This document shows positions 1-14,994 of a stretch of DNA of 64,000 nucleotides, piece after piece. Each line of letters begins with the position of its first letter. The first letter of the stretch is position 1. The DNA comes from Trogon surrucura (Eukaryota > Chordata > Aves > Trogoniformes > Trogonidae): the NCBI GenBank assembly GCA_020746105.1, contig CM036628.1, positions 8,545,191 through 8,609,190 of the forward strand, in the 5' to 3' direction. A model generated the notes under the pieces. That model saw nothing but the letters and a program-made list of their open reading frames with translations, was not told the origin of the DNA and did no database searches. The translations under genes were made by a program, and so were the position numbers.

Positions 1-2528
1 CTATTTCTCCTGAGCACCGAGTTTCAAAAAAACCCCAGAGAATGCGTGTTGGTTTAGTATTCAGATTACATTCTGCAGCAAAAGGCAACTGACAGGTTAA
101 ATTTTTATTCTGCATTATTAAAGCACATTAGAGGACTTCGTCCTGACAAAATGTGTTGATTGCTTTCCTTTCTGGGAACCCTACAGGCTAATTACCAATG
201 AACTCTCTGCAATTCCACAAAACAGGATTTCAGAGTCAATTGTAAAGCAACAGCAGAGCCAGCAAGATTTCTATTCAATTTTCACTTCCCTTGAGTATAT
301 CAGAAACTCCACAAACAAAGCTCCCTTTGCTTTCTGTGCAATGAGCCGAGCAAACTGCACTTTAAGGTTCACGTGCAGGGAACATGCCAAGTAGTGCGGG
401 ATCCCACACACAACTTTACCGAAACAGGGTCCGACCCAGCGTGACAGCAGGAACTGGGATCTGACCTTGCACAGCTGACCCCACTGCACTCCTCTGGAGT
501 GTAGCGTTTCCAGGATGAACCCAACCTGGGCCGTGTTTGCCAGCCCCCAGCTGGTGTATCCCTAACACACCGCAACTGGTTTAGGTGGGCAAAAAAAGAA
601 TAGCACAAACAGCAGGTTACATTAGGGCTCTTGCTACTGCCTCCACTGATAACACAGTGAGCGGAGGAGTTTAATGAATATTGCTCTTGTAATCTTCACA
701 GAAGGAGTGAGAGTTCCAGAAAGTTTAAGACTCTTTTCCACAGATCACAAATAATACAGCAATAGTAGCCATCAGGAAGTCTGGATAAGCAACTAGATAA
801 TATTTAATATCAATAAATACTCTCCCAGGATCAAGTAGGGGATCATAATTCCCCATAGCAACAGACAACATTCGGCTCCTACCCTTGACAAGAAATCGAG
901 AGCAGACAACAGTTCATATAACGAGATCTATTCACGGCTTCACACTTTGCATTCAGACAACAGCCCCTCACCACCCTCTCTCCCCACACCTTGGCTTCTC
1001 CGAGAACGCTCGCCAGAATACAGGTCCCAACGTGATGAACTCTTTTCACCTACAATCTGCTTTGAGAAGCCTCTGTCTGATAGCGATTCTGAAGGATTTC
1101 TGCTGTTCAGCACTGCCTGAAGCATTACGTGCTGCCCTCCTAGGGAGTGTGCGTGTAACACTAATGGAAAGCAGCTGGTGGGCTGAAGCTGACTTAAAAA
1201 AAAAGTAACAGGAGGAAATGCCTTTCATACAGTCACACAGGCTCAGTCAGTCTGTAATTGTGTGAGAAGCCAAAAGGATAAGAAGGGGGAAGGGCGAATG
1301 AGAAAAAAACATTCATAAGCTGCTACAGAAAAGGGAAATGCATTCAGTTACCAGCCCAGGGCCTGAGAGTCAATGCCTGTGGCCCCTGCCTGCTGCCCCA
1401 TCTCTGCAGAGCCCCTCCCTCCCTTCCAGGGGTCGTGCCATTTGCTAAATCACAGCAGAGTGGTCTTCCTGCCCATGGGGACACCACTGCAGCACACATA
1501 CGCTAACCTGCATTACCTTAAACTTGAGGCAGGTACCACAGGTACCAGTAGCAGCGTAACTCTTAGTCTGTGCTCAGCTCGAGAGGCCAAACTGAAGTCC
1601 AAGCCACCGTAGCCTTGCACCACTTGGCACTCATGCCAGACAGATTAACCTATTTCAGGCCACTTCAAAGCCGCCTTCATACATCTAATTACTCTGCAGT
1701 GCTTAATGGCATGACCTTGTGTAGTTGCTGTCAGCGCAAGGATCTCCGCTGCAAGTTTGTGTCTACTCAGGCAATAAAGCAAATATTTTGCTCGCCGAAA
1801 GCCAAGTAAAATGTTTCTGAACAGCCCATCCCTGACAATAATTCATCAGGTAGCATCTGCAGTGCATCTTCTGGTCTGGACCAATCAGGAGCCAAAATTT
1901 TGGGCCCAGACTGCCTCCATTTTAAAGGAATGTACATTAAATGACCCGGTTGAATTGCATCGTTCGGCATCAGCAGAGGAATAAGTCAGTGCTTTTCCCA
2001 TGCAGTAATTCTTCACACTACCACACTGAGGAAACTTCAGGAAACAGCTGGAATGAGGCTCTTCTTCCACTCTTCCGAAAAGGAAGTAAAAGGAGCAGCA
2101 GAGTCATCCAGCAACCACGCTAAGGAGCTAGTACATTGCCAGCAGTAGGAGACTTTCAGATCTACTTGACATGGATACATTTGGAGCAGTTGGAAAGGAG
2201 GGAGAACTTGAATTTAAAAACCAACGAGGATGTAATCAAAGGCTGCCGTTAGGAGTTAGGGAGCCACATCCAGTAAGCATTGCTGCCTTCGGAAACAGGT
2301 TCAAGAGAAAAGCTAGGGGAAGTGTCAAGCCACTATCACTAAACAGTAGACATGCCTCATTCCAGCACAGTCAAGATGCCAAGTATGGGAATAAAAGTAG
2401 ATTTTACTGCCCCTCCATGTGGCAAATTCAACAAAGACACGTAATCTTCTCTCCCAGACCTTAGTGGTGGGGATGTCGGGTCACTGTTCTCTAGGTCACA
2501 CGTGTGCTTTTTAACCCTTCTCCAAACT
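1..2528. other. non-coding stretch, no gene seen
   Basis: This AT-rich stretch contains only short open frames without protein-like composition, splice-site framing or a recognisable family. The longest, on the + strand at 885-1208, has no similarity that I can name. It is probably intergenic or intronic sequence. Confidence 0.6.
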
Positions 2529-2529
2529 C

Positions 2530-2830
2530 ACAGAATCACAGAATGTTAGAGGTTGGAAGGGACCTCAAAAATCATCTAGTCCAACGCCCCTGCCAGAGCA
2601 GGATCTCCTACAGCAGAGTGCACAGGAACGCGTCCAGGCGGGTTTTGAATGTCTCTAGAGAAGGAGACTCCACAACCTCCCTGGGCAGCCTGTGCCAGGG
2701 CTCTGTCACCCTCACTGTGAAAAAGTTTTTTCTCATATTTTTATGGAACCTCCTATGTTCCAGCTTCCACCCATTGCCCCTTGTCCTGTCAATGGACACT
2801 GCTGAAAAGAGCTTGTGATGTCCCAGCACA
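2530..2830 (-). repeat. CR1 LINE fragment, 3' end
   Basis: The segment opens with the reverse complement of the CR1 3' tip (ATTCTGTGATTCTG-type repeats). It continues with the antisense of the well-known avian CR1 3' region: the 'AGGGACCTCAAAAATCATC' block and the stretch encoding the antisense of '[20 protein letters not shown]'. The element is therefore 5'-truncated and inserted in minus orientation. The reverse-transcriptase C-terminal frame is only partly preserved. CR1 is the dominant LINE family in birds. Confidence 0.93.
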
Positions 2831-5800
2831 AAGTCACATGATGATACCTGACCTGTGCTGTGCAGAGCCCTGGGAGTCCAGGGATTGCTTCAGCAGCACC
2901 AGCAAACAGTAGCTAAGGGAAGGAGCTTACCGTCAGCCGCTTTCACCGTGCTCCACGGTGCATGTCTGAGAAAACTCCACGGAAATTGCCAACATGTGCA
3001 AACTATGAAGGTGACAATTATTAGTTTAGACAGTAAAATCTTTGAGACAGAGCTCATCTTTTAAACATATCCTAGCAGACAGAGACTACTGGGCTGGGAC
3101 TTGAGGGAATTGGCTGATTTTCCTGGCTCCATCACTGGATAACAGCCCAAATTAATGGATTGCTGATGGTAGCTGTGTTAGTTATCGCTCAGCATTGAGT
3201 TTCTTTACCTGTGGAACGGAGATGGGTACAGTGAATGCCTAGAAAGGTTAATGAGCCCTACGGAGGAGCTCAGCAGCATCTCCAAAATGTGGGACCACCA
3301 TGCTGGAATCATACCAATGGACACTGCTATCAAGTGCTACCACTACACAAAAGATAAATAACAAAAAAAAATAATTTGCAAGAGTAGCCTGCACATCTGC
3401 CATGCCCCTGTATTTGAGTAGAGTCTCACACTGATTTCCAAGATCTTATTCTCACGAAATATAAAGAATCATTCATCCTTGGCCTGAAAGAAAGAGTGTG
3501 GAGACATTTTTACCAAATCAAGCTGTCTGAATATTGCAAGGGAAATGAAGCTGAAACAATAGCAAAATAAATGCCAGAACTGAAACATGGGACTTTAGGC
3601 TATGTCTAAAGCTTTCTTTTTTTTTTTCTTTTCCAAAACAGTCACTTATCCCTCAATTTGTGGGTTAAAGAGCAGCCTAAGGATGGGAAAAAATGAAAAA
3701 AAAAAAAATCTATCTTCAGATAGATCAAACTTCTCAGGACACATTTCTTCCAAGAGGAGATAATAAAGATATTTAATGCCCAAGAATTCAAAGGCACTGA
3801 AAAAAAGGAGAGGCCAACAGAAATTTCCAGGGCGAACCATGTTACAAATTTTCACTTTGAAGATCAAACTGTCATAAAACCAGTCAGCCATCTTTTGACT
3901 TGAAGAGAGCAAATAAAATGCAGGCCTTGTGGTCTCAGAGGCTGCCTTTGGCAGGAAGCTCAGGAAATCTCTCTTCATGTGCAGTCCCAGAATCTAGCTG
4001 GGGTAACGTCTATTGCCTGTACACACACAAAAATAAAAACAAGGCCAGCTCCTTCCTGTGTTGAAACACACTCTGGCTGGCTGGCTAAAGCCCCTGAGCT
4101 TCCACTGCCCGTGGGTATTTCTGGAATTCAGACCCCATTCTGGCTTCTGATCAAGGAAGGCCTGGAGCGGCTTCCTTGCTTGCAGAAGGAGCTCTTCTGC
4201 AGCCACATGTGAAGTTTGTGCATTTCCCTTCTTTTGCCCTATAGGAAACCTCCTGCTGTCCCTGCTTCTCTCTCCTGGCTGCTCTCTCTGGAGGCTCAAG
4301 GTAGGCAGGTTCTGAAGTACCCCTGGCCTTGAAGCACAGGGAGAACTGTCAGAGCCAAGGGAGATGATGCGTGTCCTTACGGCAGTCCCTGAGCCACTTC
4401 TGTCCCAAGGGCATCTACTGACTTTTCTCTTCAGTACAAGCAACCACTAAAAAGGGATCTTACTTCTCCGGGATTCCAGACACAAATACCTCTCTAAAAT
4501 AAGATCATCTAAAATAAGATTGTGTGAGCTGATGTTGTTTTGCACCAGTGGAATAGCAAGCTGCATTCAGCTGTGTTTTGAAGAAGGCAGTACAGGAACA
4601 CTGGGGAGCAGAGATAGTAAAAAATCCGTGAGGGTGTGAGGGTGACACCAGAGGCAAGGGCTGCAAGACAGAGTTACTGACAAGTAGGCAATGGGGGCAG
4701 GGGGAAGGGGTGTGCATCAGATGGGGACAGACATACTGTGAGGTCTTCAAAAGATAAGGCTGCGAGAAAGGAAGAAATGAGCCAATTTACATTTTTTGAA
4801 GGAAAGGAATGAATTTTCAGCTTCTTTGCACTAAACTGGTATGATGGAAGGCAGTTTGAAAGATTGCTAGAGTGAACCAACAAACAATTCCTCTTCACTT
4901 TTGTGCGTATTTTCCTACGCACACCAATAGCTCGATGATTAACACAATGTCTGCATCATAATTCTGAGCTAGAGCATTCAAATACATCCCATTTGCATCC
5001 GAACTACTTCTGCAGATCAGAACTGCGTTGTTAGATGAGTGATACTCACAAGCCCCGGCAAAAGCGTGCAGTTACATATTTGTGAGAATGAATAAGCATA
5101 AATGAATTCATCATGAATAAAAGTCAAACATTTAGTTCACTAATTAGCACCAGATCCTTGAAACTCAGAGGCCAAAAGAAACAACCATCACAAAAATCTG
5201 AGGCTGGAATGCTGCCTTAGCTCTGGCTAGATGGTTAAAAAGCAAAATCAGGCAGCTTTGTCTGCACGGCCAAGTGACCCTGCTCTGCCACAACCTCCTC
5301 TGACAGTCACAAAGTTACCCATGTGCTATAGCGTGGTGACAGGGCACGACAGACCACAGGATACCTTGGCACCCATGCACCTATGAGTATGCAGCACCGC
5401 ACACCGGTATGATGGTACAATTAAAAAATGAACAACTCTGTGTGTGGTCCAGGTTTCCACTTTCTGATGTATGTCACATTGGAAATGTTGAGCTGACTGT
5501 TAACGTGGTGACAAACAGTGACAGCTCAACATCTGCAAGCAAAATCAGATGGGATATCAACTGACTGACTTTTTTTTCTGTTTAAATAGTGAGCTTCGGA
5601 GGGCCACTTGCTATCTTGACACAATTATGAATAATAAAACAAGATTAAAAAAAAAAAGTATGCAGTTGGTATTTATTGTGTTCAAAATACCGCTTAAAAC
5701 TTCTTGATCCATAATACTTTGATCAACTTTGAAACTGCAACAGATTTAATGCAGAACTCTAAGCCTGGATCACATCAGAGCTGAGCACCTTGTGCTCAAC

Positions 5801-8800
5801 TACTTTCTTACATCAGCAACCCTTAGGAGAAATTTGGAAAAAAAAAATAAATGAAATTAACCTTGGAATTACCTTGGGGTTTTTTTCTGTTTTCCCACAG
5901 ACAGACTTATCTCAGATTTTCCCAAGTTTGGCCGGTAATCAGCTCTAGCTGCCCTACACCAGCTCAGGTAGGTCATCTACTGGGAGTAGAGCTTGATCCT
6001 ACTACATTTTTGTCCCACGTATCTGTAGCCAGATTTCAGCTTCTAAAGCCAATTCTAGGCCTTCACACCACAGCTATTGAACTTTCTAGACCTCTGTACA
6101 AGAAGGAAATGACAAATTAATCTCTCCAGTTGGCTCTAAATGTACAAAGTTAGACACTCTGAGCAGCAGAAGTTTCTGTACAAGAGAACACAAGCAAAAT
6201 TATGACAAGATGTTTTCATGGCTCAGTCTGGCAAAATGATGTAGACAAAAAACCTGACGGCCAAATGATGCAGAATAGTGAGAATCACATTCAGCAGATT
6301 ATCCCAAACCAAAAAGCTCTGCTCCCGTGCAAGAAAAGCAGGAGAGGCAGCATTAGAGGTGCACATCTGTCAAATACTCAGCACCCTGGTGACAGAGAAA
6401 AGGCTGTTCTGCTGAAACCAAACAAACGGGCATGCCTGCTTGGAATTCCTCTGGCTACAGCCAGCAAACGCACCGCACCACTGTGGCTGCTAAAACAAAC
6501 ACCATCCAGAGAGAAAAACGAACAAAACGAGGAGGACTGGTAGACGCAGAGTGACTCACTGGCATATTAAGCCAGCACTGAACTCCTTGCACAGAGATGA
6601 GTCAAATGGAATGAATCAACAAAGAGAAATAGTTGATCTTTTTGTTAATAATACAGCACCATTGTACTAACTGTGCTCAACTGCCTGCAGTGCCATGGCT
6701 CTGCCACCTCCTGACTGCTTTTGTTCACCCTCTCTACTATTCTTGAGTAAGAAAACAGGACTTAAGCCTCCACACACTTAATACCAGGCACAGCACTGAA
6801 AAATCCCTGTGTGCTGAAGACAAACTGTTCACAAATGTCCAAATACTCTGCCACGTACAGGAACGTATATTAAATGATTCCCTTGAGAGACTCATGATGC
6901 TCAGGGCATCCTTTCACCTAGACTCACCCTCTCTGATTTGGCCCCAGCTGGGAGGGCTCTCCATTTTCCACAGAAGCACATCACTTCTCCTGGTCAATGC
7001 TTTGCCTCTTACACCCTCTGTAAGTTGCTTCTTGAAACCCAGTATTGTCACCCCTCTGTGGATCCAGCGATTGTCTCTGCCTTAGTGAACTTGCTTTGCT
7101 GGCCAGGAATCACCTTTCACCCTTAGATGTTTCCATCTCAAAAAAAAAATACCCCAAAAAACCCACCACTGAAAAACTGTTACTGAGTGATTCTTGCCCT
7201 CATTGGGAAATACTGTGTTAAAGTGGTGTACAACAAAGACAAGGAAAAAAAACATTTCAGGATAACAAAGTGCTCATGGGAAGCATTTAACATCACCAGA
7301 ACCTATGAGCCGTGCAGACAGACCCCCGAGATCACCATGGGACAGTGGCACCAGCTCTCCCACAGCTCCCAGGCAGCACGTGTTGAGTCCGAAGGCACAC
7401 GGCCTCCCAACAGCTGCCAAGACCAGCCGAGCCCAGGTATGCTGGGGGATGGCACAGGCGAGGATGGCCAGGGAACTCAGCCTGTGGGTTCTGAAGAGAT
7501 GCTCCAAGTCTAAAATTGTGCCAACGAGTGAAGCGTCACATACTGGGGACAATCAAACACAGCCACTTAGACCCCGCGGCAATGATTTGCCTCCAGAAAG
7601 TGACAGAGGCCACAGGAGGCGAATGAGCTGCTGACAGAGAAGAGCCACCAGTTTCAAACTGCACCGTTCCCCACAGTGCCAAGTTGCTACTTCAGTAGCT
7701 GTTGGTGAAGCTTTAAACCACTTCCAATTCACTTGCTAGTGCCTGAGTTGAAACAGCAGCTGCTTGCCGTGGGTGGGGAGCCAAAGGCTTTAAGGACCCC
7801 ACATCCCATATAAAAGCTGTAAAAAGTACATTACACACCGAGGATGAAGAGACTCCTGCCACTCCTTCCACTGCTCCCTGTGGGCCTCTCCAACAAGTGG
7901 GCGTGGGGCAAAGGTGCAGGAGGCAGTGAACAGACATCTCAGCTTAGCTGGTTACCCATCAGGTGGGCAGCACTGGAGCATCTTTGCACATAAGCCCAGT
8001 AAACACCAAAATCTCTTCCCGACAACCATCTGAACAGACAACAATGCAAACTACAGCAACAGAGCAACAGCATTCAATCCAGAAAAAAAATATTTCCTCT
8101 ATTTTATGGTCATTGCATTATTTTACATTTTGCAATGACTTTCATCTCACATATCTAAAAATATATTGAAAATTATATTGATGAATCCCTTGATCAGCTT
8201 GCTTTACCCAATTGATGAAGTTTTTTGCACGAAAAGAGTGCACATTAGCATATTTTTTTACAATTTGGGGCTGTAAGAAAAGAACGCAATATTCCACTGA
8301 AAGTGCAGAGCTCACCATAGCAGAAGACATTCAAACTGAAGTATCTTCATAATTTTGGAATTGCTTGTGAAAGGCACCATGAAATCCTGAGTGACCACAT
8401 TAACTACAGACCAGTTAAATACATTTCTTTATACTCTGTTATAGAAACCAGTCCTGAGCTGGCATGCAAAGCCTTCAGCCAAATATTTTATATAGCTTCT
8501 GAGACACTATATTTGTCTTTGGAAATTGGCAGTTTGCGTTGACCATCAGTGAACCTTATTATTCAAGCAACCACATTTTCAGCTCATAACTATGTATTTA
8601 GCTAGTATCAAAACTGAGAGACATACAAAAAGATTCCTCCAAAGGCTTTAGAAAACTTATCTGTCCAGGTCTAATATTCTTTTCTTACACTGTACTAGAA
8701 CCAAGCACAACAACATTTTGCAACAAGGATGACGAGATATAAACTTACTGGAAGAACAACTTAAGATTATTCAGGTTGCAGATGCTGGTTAAAGAGAAAT

Positions 8801-9671
8801 ATGAAAGCAATCTACAACTTTTATTTCAGTGGAATGGCAGCCAAGATTGGGGCTATGATGAGGATTTACCTGGACCACGCTTTGAACTTCTTTTTAATGT
8901 GACGTCTCATAAAAGAACATTAACAAAGCACAGGGACAGGACTCTGCACGAAGATCAGATTCAGCCACAGGTTACCAGAGCGGGCCAAGGCAGAGCCTTT
9001 GCTTTCCCCTGCGAAATGTGGGGGAGTGAAGGCAAATGTGACAGCAGCACAGGAGAGCACCACCCAAAGCAGCTTTTGAAAGAGCCTGGGTGTTTTGGCT
9101 GGACCCAGCAGCTCAAAGCCATGGCTGGACCCCTTTCCAAGTGTCAGTGCCGGGTTTTACGGCGTGTACTGAGCTCTGTGCCACTTCAGCTAAATCCCTG
9201 CTAGTACCCAAGCCAATTGTTTAAAACATAAAAAGTCGTTTCATTCCAAACCAGCTTTCATTCAGAAAGCAAACTAACTCCTACAGGTCAAATGACCACG
9301 TGAGGACTTGGGGAAGCCAAATGACCCATTTGTCCAGAAAGACAAATACTTCGTGTCAAACTCCAGACAAATTTCATCCAAAATTAATCTCAGGCTAAAA
9401 ACATCACTGTTACTGCAGTTGGTGTCTTCAACTCATTTTAATCACCGATAATCACAGCCAAAGCAGCACACAAAATCTGTAAAGGCTGCAAAGTATTAAT
9501 AGTTGCACTAATCCACTTGGGAACACATCACGGGGCTGAAATAACAGGTTGAGGAATACAGTCTGTATAAGTATCTCAACTGTAGAGCCCTAACTGAAGA
9601 ATAATAAGAAATAAGGATTTGTTGAAGGGAAAAAACCCACTATTCCTCATAAATCAGGTAAGGATCCACCA

Positions 9672-9706
9672 GGAAAGAAGAGATCATATGTATATGATCT
9701 CTTTCC
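9672..9706. repeat. short inverted repeat (hairpin)
   Basis: Ten-base arms AGAGATCATA and TATGATCTCT flank a four-base TGTA loop. The pairing extends outwards through GGAAAG/CTTTCC with a two-base bulge. It is an AT-rich cruciform-capable site, possibly a remnant of a small palindromic element, with no gene next to it. Confidence 0.6.
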
Positions 9707-12700
9707 ATAAAGGAAAGAAACTTTATGTGCCCAGCCTTTATAGCCTCTCTCAGCCTTCCAAGTTTCTTCTAACTGCATTAGATGCTGGAGAATTTAGGGG
9801 GAAAACAACTTAGCATAAATCAAACAATGTAAACTCATTCAAGTGCCAATCCTCCCACCTTCATCAGAACTCACTCAGCCCTTTTGGGAGTTCTGATCAC
9901 ATCCTCCCCCTTTACCTAAGGCTTAATTCCCTCTATCATCACTGGTACAAATTTCAAAGAAGGAAAAGAGTCAATACGGGATGGAAATGCTAACTGAAAT
10001 CCAGCAGGAATCGTGTGCCTTTGAAAATGCACACTTCCACCAGAGTAATGTGAGACCAACTGTCCCTATGAGGGAGACAATCTTTAAGACAGGGAAAAGG
10101 AGAAAGTGAATTGCCAGTATTACTTTTGAACTCTTCTCTCCCCCTCTGCTAATCAGGACTTACCCACGCATTTAACTATCAGCATTCACATCTTAAGCCT
10201 CAAGATACGACTTTGCTTGTCTTTCACTGGGCATTTTCACTTTCTGTAATCCCATACTGTATGCAAGAATAGAGCCCTCTACAGTCTGCTGATGCAAAAC
10301 ATTACCAAAACCCACTTCTCAGTCTTTTGCAGCAGAGAATTTTGTTCCATTCCTTAGCACGGAGAATGTCAAAGGAAAAACAGAATATATCCTCACAGTG
10401 CTTTAAAGCACAAATACATATTAATGTGTTGTCATATTCTCTTCTCCCTGCTCCAATAGAATAGGTCAGTGAAGCAATATAAAAAGTATTTATTTTAAAT
10501 ACAACCAAATCTCTCAACAGGGAGCAATTACAAAAACAAACCTCAGGTTGCTCATGCGAAAACTGAGCACATCAAGTTCTCAAAGAGCATTTACTGCCAG
10601 ATATCTAGCTGAATAAAGCCAATGTTAATTTCTGTATTTCTCATTTTTATGTGCTAATACATAAACAAGATAGTTAATAAGGAGAACGACATTTTTCCTC
10701 TTGCAGTAATTAGACAGGAAAAGGTTCTCAATTCCTTTTTTTCAATATTTCATGTTTATATCTCTGAAGGAAAAAAACAAGACCAATTTTCACTGATTTG
10801 GTATTTCAGCCAGGACTGATTTTTTGCACTTTTGTACTCAGAAGGGTACTTCAGACTCAAGGCATAAGCATTTTGTTCAGTGCTGCTGCTGAAATACAAC
10901 AAAGACAGAATTTCACAGTACCCACTAGACACAGCTCACTTTGGAAAGGTGGAGGGGAGGGCTCAGCATGGCACTTACTTTTTACTTTTCAGGCAACCAT
11001 AGAGTCCAGCCATGGTCCTTCCCAGGAGGCGTGTGTGCATTTAATTCATCCTTGTGTGTGGATGCCAGCACAAAGATTCTGCAGCTTCGTATCCTGCTCA
11101 CCAAATGCCCACACAGGCACACGAGACAGCCAGCATGCCGATGCAATTACTAGCCAGATAAAGTTCCTGATGTGAGGCCCTCAGACTCTGCTGAACTGGG
11201 TCCAAGGAGGGCTGTGCCTGTTCCATAAATGGTTATGAATTGTTAACTCCCCCTTTTCCTGCCTCCTTCCAGCTCTTGGTAAGCACAGCATCCTAAGTGT
11301 AAAATACCATATGGCATTTGATTCTGTCTCCCCGTGGGACTAATGAGAGGCTTGGTTGTAATTAGGATGTGAAGAAGCCCTGAGGAGATTAATTGTTATT
11401 GTTATTTTTTAGACAGAGAAAGGCTACAGAAAACGCTTGTGACATCTTTGAAATAACCACTAAAAACTGCAGTCATTCTTCAGCACATAAGAGGTGCACG
11501 GGACCTTCCAGGGCAGGCATTATCCCATCCCACTCTAAATCACAGTCTATTCTAACAGGCCATTCTTCACATTAACAGGAAAAAAAATATTGCAATTTTG
11601 CAAGGTCAGGCAGAAAGCTCTGTAATGCAAAGTAGCCAGCACGCTCATATGAGAAAAACACTGCCTGGTGATGCCCTCTGACAATACACTAACAGTTGTT
11701 ACTCACTACCACAACTAAGGAGGCCCTTGCTGGGTGTGGAAGGAGGAAAACAGCTATGGTTTAACACCAGCGTACATCAACCTCAAGCAGCTTCACTCAC
11801 ACGGTGACCCAAGCCCTTGGGACAACACAGCTGCACACACTTCTGACATTATATTGCATTAAATTCATATGGAAATGAACCCACACCATGGCTATGAATT
11901 CCCTCTGTGGAGGTAAAAGCAGAGAGATGAGGGAAGGCATTGCTTGGGCTGCCCGCACACAACTAGGGGGTATCAGCAGGCAGTAACTACATGTTAGGCT
12001 GTTCCTGGGGTCACAGGTCTCAGTAAGAATCGCATCACTCAGATAAAAAAACCACATGCATATTTAAATGTATTAAGTTCATAACTCTCAAAATGGCAAA
12101 GATTTATATACATTCCTAAAAGATTAGAAGAAAACCAGATTTATTTGTATTGCTCAGCTAGAACATATTATTTGAATACCTGGGTCTAGCAAGCAATTAA
12201 GAGGGAGTATTTATATGACTATTTCTACACAAGTTCCTCTTAAAGGCGTTAAGTAGCAAGACCAGATCTAAGTGGAGCAGTTCTGGAATACTAGGAAAAA
12301 AATACTTTAACATCTTTCACATAAAAGAGACATGAAGTTTGAGAAATGCTCCTCTGGTGAGAAGTCCCACAATTGACTCAGCTACAGTAGTTTCATCATG
12401 GTGCAGAACTTTGAAATCTATGAACGGAAAACTCAATTTCTCTATTTTCTATAAAGACTCTTCACAAAGAAAAGCCATTACACAAATAATAACTGACAGC
12501 AAGTGCAAGGGCCATCACAAACCAGAACCAAATCATATCGTAGTCTACCCACTTAGCAGGAATGAGAAAGCCTCTACAAGCAGCCAACTTCAATGCCATC
12601 CACTGAAGAACTGCCAAATCAAACCTAACCTCAAGCAGATAGCTTTCTTTCCCTTGGGACCAAGAAGCAAAAATACAGTAACACTAGTTGAAATTTTACT

Positions 12701-14941
12701 CAAATGAGTTTTGCTGTTGTCCTGAATTACTGCATTTGTCACAATGACTTTGCATTGAACTCCTAACCCAACAGAAAAAGGTGGAGACCATCAGTTTTCG
12801 CCCATCAGAGAAAGCCCACAGGGGAAAAAAAAAAAACCAACAAACCACCAGTCCAAAGCAAGGCTACGGTTATTGGGTAACAACCACCAAGGAGGAATTC
12901 CTGGAGATTACTGCAAAAACCTTCTGACTGGCTTAATGTGCAAAACCTTGGACATAGGATTGCATCTAAAATCTGCCTGGCATCTAGCTCAGAAAATGCT
13001 GCCAATAGAAACATTCATAGTAAGAAATGAAGGAGAACTCATGAGAAATTTGCATTTGTATTTAAAAGTAAGAAAGATCAAATGGCCTTCCAGTGGAAAA
13101 GCCCAATCCCTAATGCCAGTGGAGGGTGGATTCCCTTTGATGGCTTTGGAAGAATTTCATCACTTCAACTGGTGTAGCATACAGCCCACAAGCTTCAAAA
13201 GATCAAATTTTTTGCTAACATAAAGCAGATTCCCTGTCTCCTAGCCTCCTCAGATGGTTTACCTCCAGAATATGTTTCCTTTCATTATTCTTTTCTCTTT
13301 CAAGTATTTTTTGTCTTGAAGTAACTTACTTGAACATGCAAATCTTCATCTGTTGGGTTCCATTTAGGTCAAACACAGTCCTGTTCCCAGGAACTGGCAG
13401 TTTAGCAACACACATTGCACCATCTAGAAAGCCCCTTACTTTCCAAGAAGCACAGACTAGTAAACAGTCATTAAAAATAATTACTCCACCTCAGGATTTA
13501 ATCCTTTTTGATTCTGTATCTTCACATCAGTCTCCAAGCCATTTCACAGTAGCATTTATTATTCACTGCTCTGCCTCTTTATCACTAGCACAGCTCCAAA
13601 TGGCTACACGTTGAGCTTTTTTGATATAGATCTGAATTCTTAGACATTAATAAATATCATGGCTCTGTGTCCACAGGTAGGCAGTTGGAGGCAGGCAGTT
13701 ATGTACCGTACCCTGGGTCTGACAGCCAAACGGATGCTGCGCTGACATTAGGTCTTCACTTGTCAAGTGTTAAAACAAATGGGCTGCTCTACTGCCAGTT
13801 AATTAATTAAAGCTGCTTTCAGCTTGGAAAGTAGACAAACACCAGATAACCACAGAAAACAGACTTCGGCAAAGTAAAGATGGTTCTTTAAGATAGGGAA
13901 GACAAGCAAGTTTAAACACCTGGAAGTTGAACCAGATCTGGGTTTCCTCTAAAGTTTGTGGCTTGGCTTGAATGAAATCGCCCAGTTTAGGCCCAGTTTC
14001 ATTTGGAAATTACGGCCTTCCCCATTGACTTCTTCAAACTCACTGTCACTGCTTTCCTTCAACAGCCCAACATCGCACCACCCCGCCACGATCCCTGCAG
14101 ATCCAAATTCGCCTTGCTTCATCTTTGGAGCCTGCAGGAACAAGCAGTCCAGGTGGGAAGCTGCTGTCCCGCAGCGGAACTGGCAGCGATGAAGAGGCAG
14201 CAGCAGATCTTCCAGCGCCTGGTAAACTTCCCAACAAGTTTCTTAATTTCTCCAAATGGAATGAGGGAAGCAAGTCTGAGCAAGGCCCAGCAACCCAATC
14301 ACTGAGAAATGCTTGCACTGAAATCTAGCTTCTAAATTCAGTGAATTATTTGTTTCACGGGCGCTTTCACCTGTGTAACTGTAAAAAAGGCATCTTCAAC
14401 CTAAGTAACCACCAGCAACCAGTAACCCAATGGGGAAAACCCAGGGAGTTAAAAAACACCAGCACATTCCCACAGTCACTTCCTACACACAGACACGTAA
14501 GCTGGGCACATGGCAGCAGCCTCACAGCAGAGGTGTCAGGAGCTACATATACAACCAGCAACTCAAAATATGTTTCATGGCCGACAGATCTGCTGCTTTT
14601 CTTGTAGCCTCTTGCAATTAGATCTCTAAGGGCTAACCAGGTCATTTCAGGTAGCAAACACTGTTCACACTTCGCAAAATGTCCATTCAAAGCTGGCCTG
14701 AATGTAATCAGGACACGGTGCAAAGCAGTGGAGATGGACCAGATGTCACACAGTTAGGAAATCCCATGATTCACAAACTGTGTTTAAACACGGATATTTG
14801 ATTTTTTTTTTTTAATTTCCAAAAGGGGCAAAAGTTTCACATGAATTTTTCACTACACAAACGCAGGAGTAGGAGGAGACATCCTACAGCAAATTGACTG
14901 ACTGTGGCATTTCAGATTTCCTTTATCTTTTGGTGTCTCTG

Positions 14942-14994
14942 AACTGACTTCTTATTAACACGACTTTTATTAACTTCTTATTAACATGACTTTT
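14942..14994. repeat. two-copy imperfect tandem duplication
   Basis: A unit containing CTTCTTATTAACA(C/T)GACTTTT occurs twice in a row with a small spacer. It is a local duplication of low functional significance. Confidence 0.55.

Noticed and set aside
3994..4443. 149-codon minus-strand open frame
   Set aside because: No family motif, no supporting splice or conservation evidence, and comparable frames occur on the other strand; probably chance.
8776..9204. 142-codon plus-strand open frame
   Set aside because: No recognisable domain, no promoter context; isolated chance frame in AT-rich DNA.
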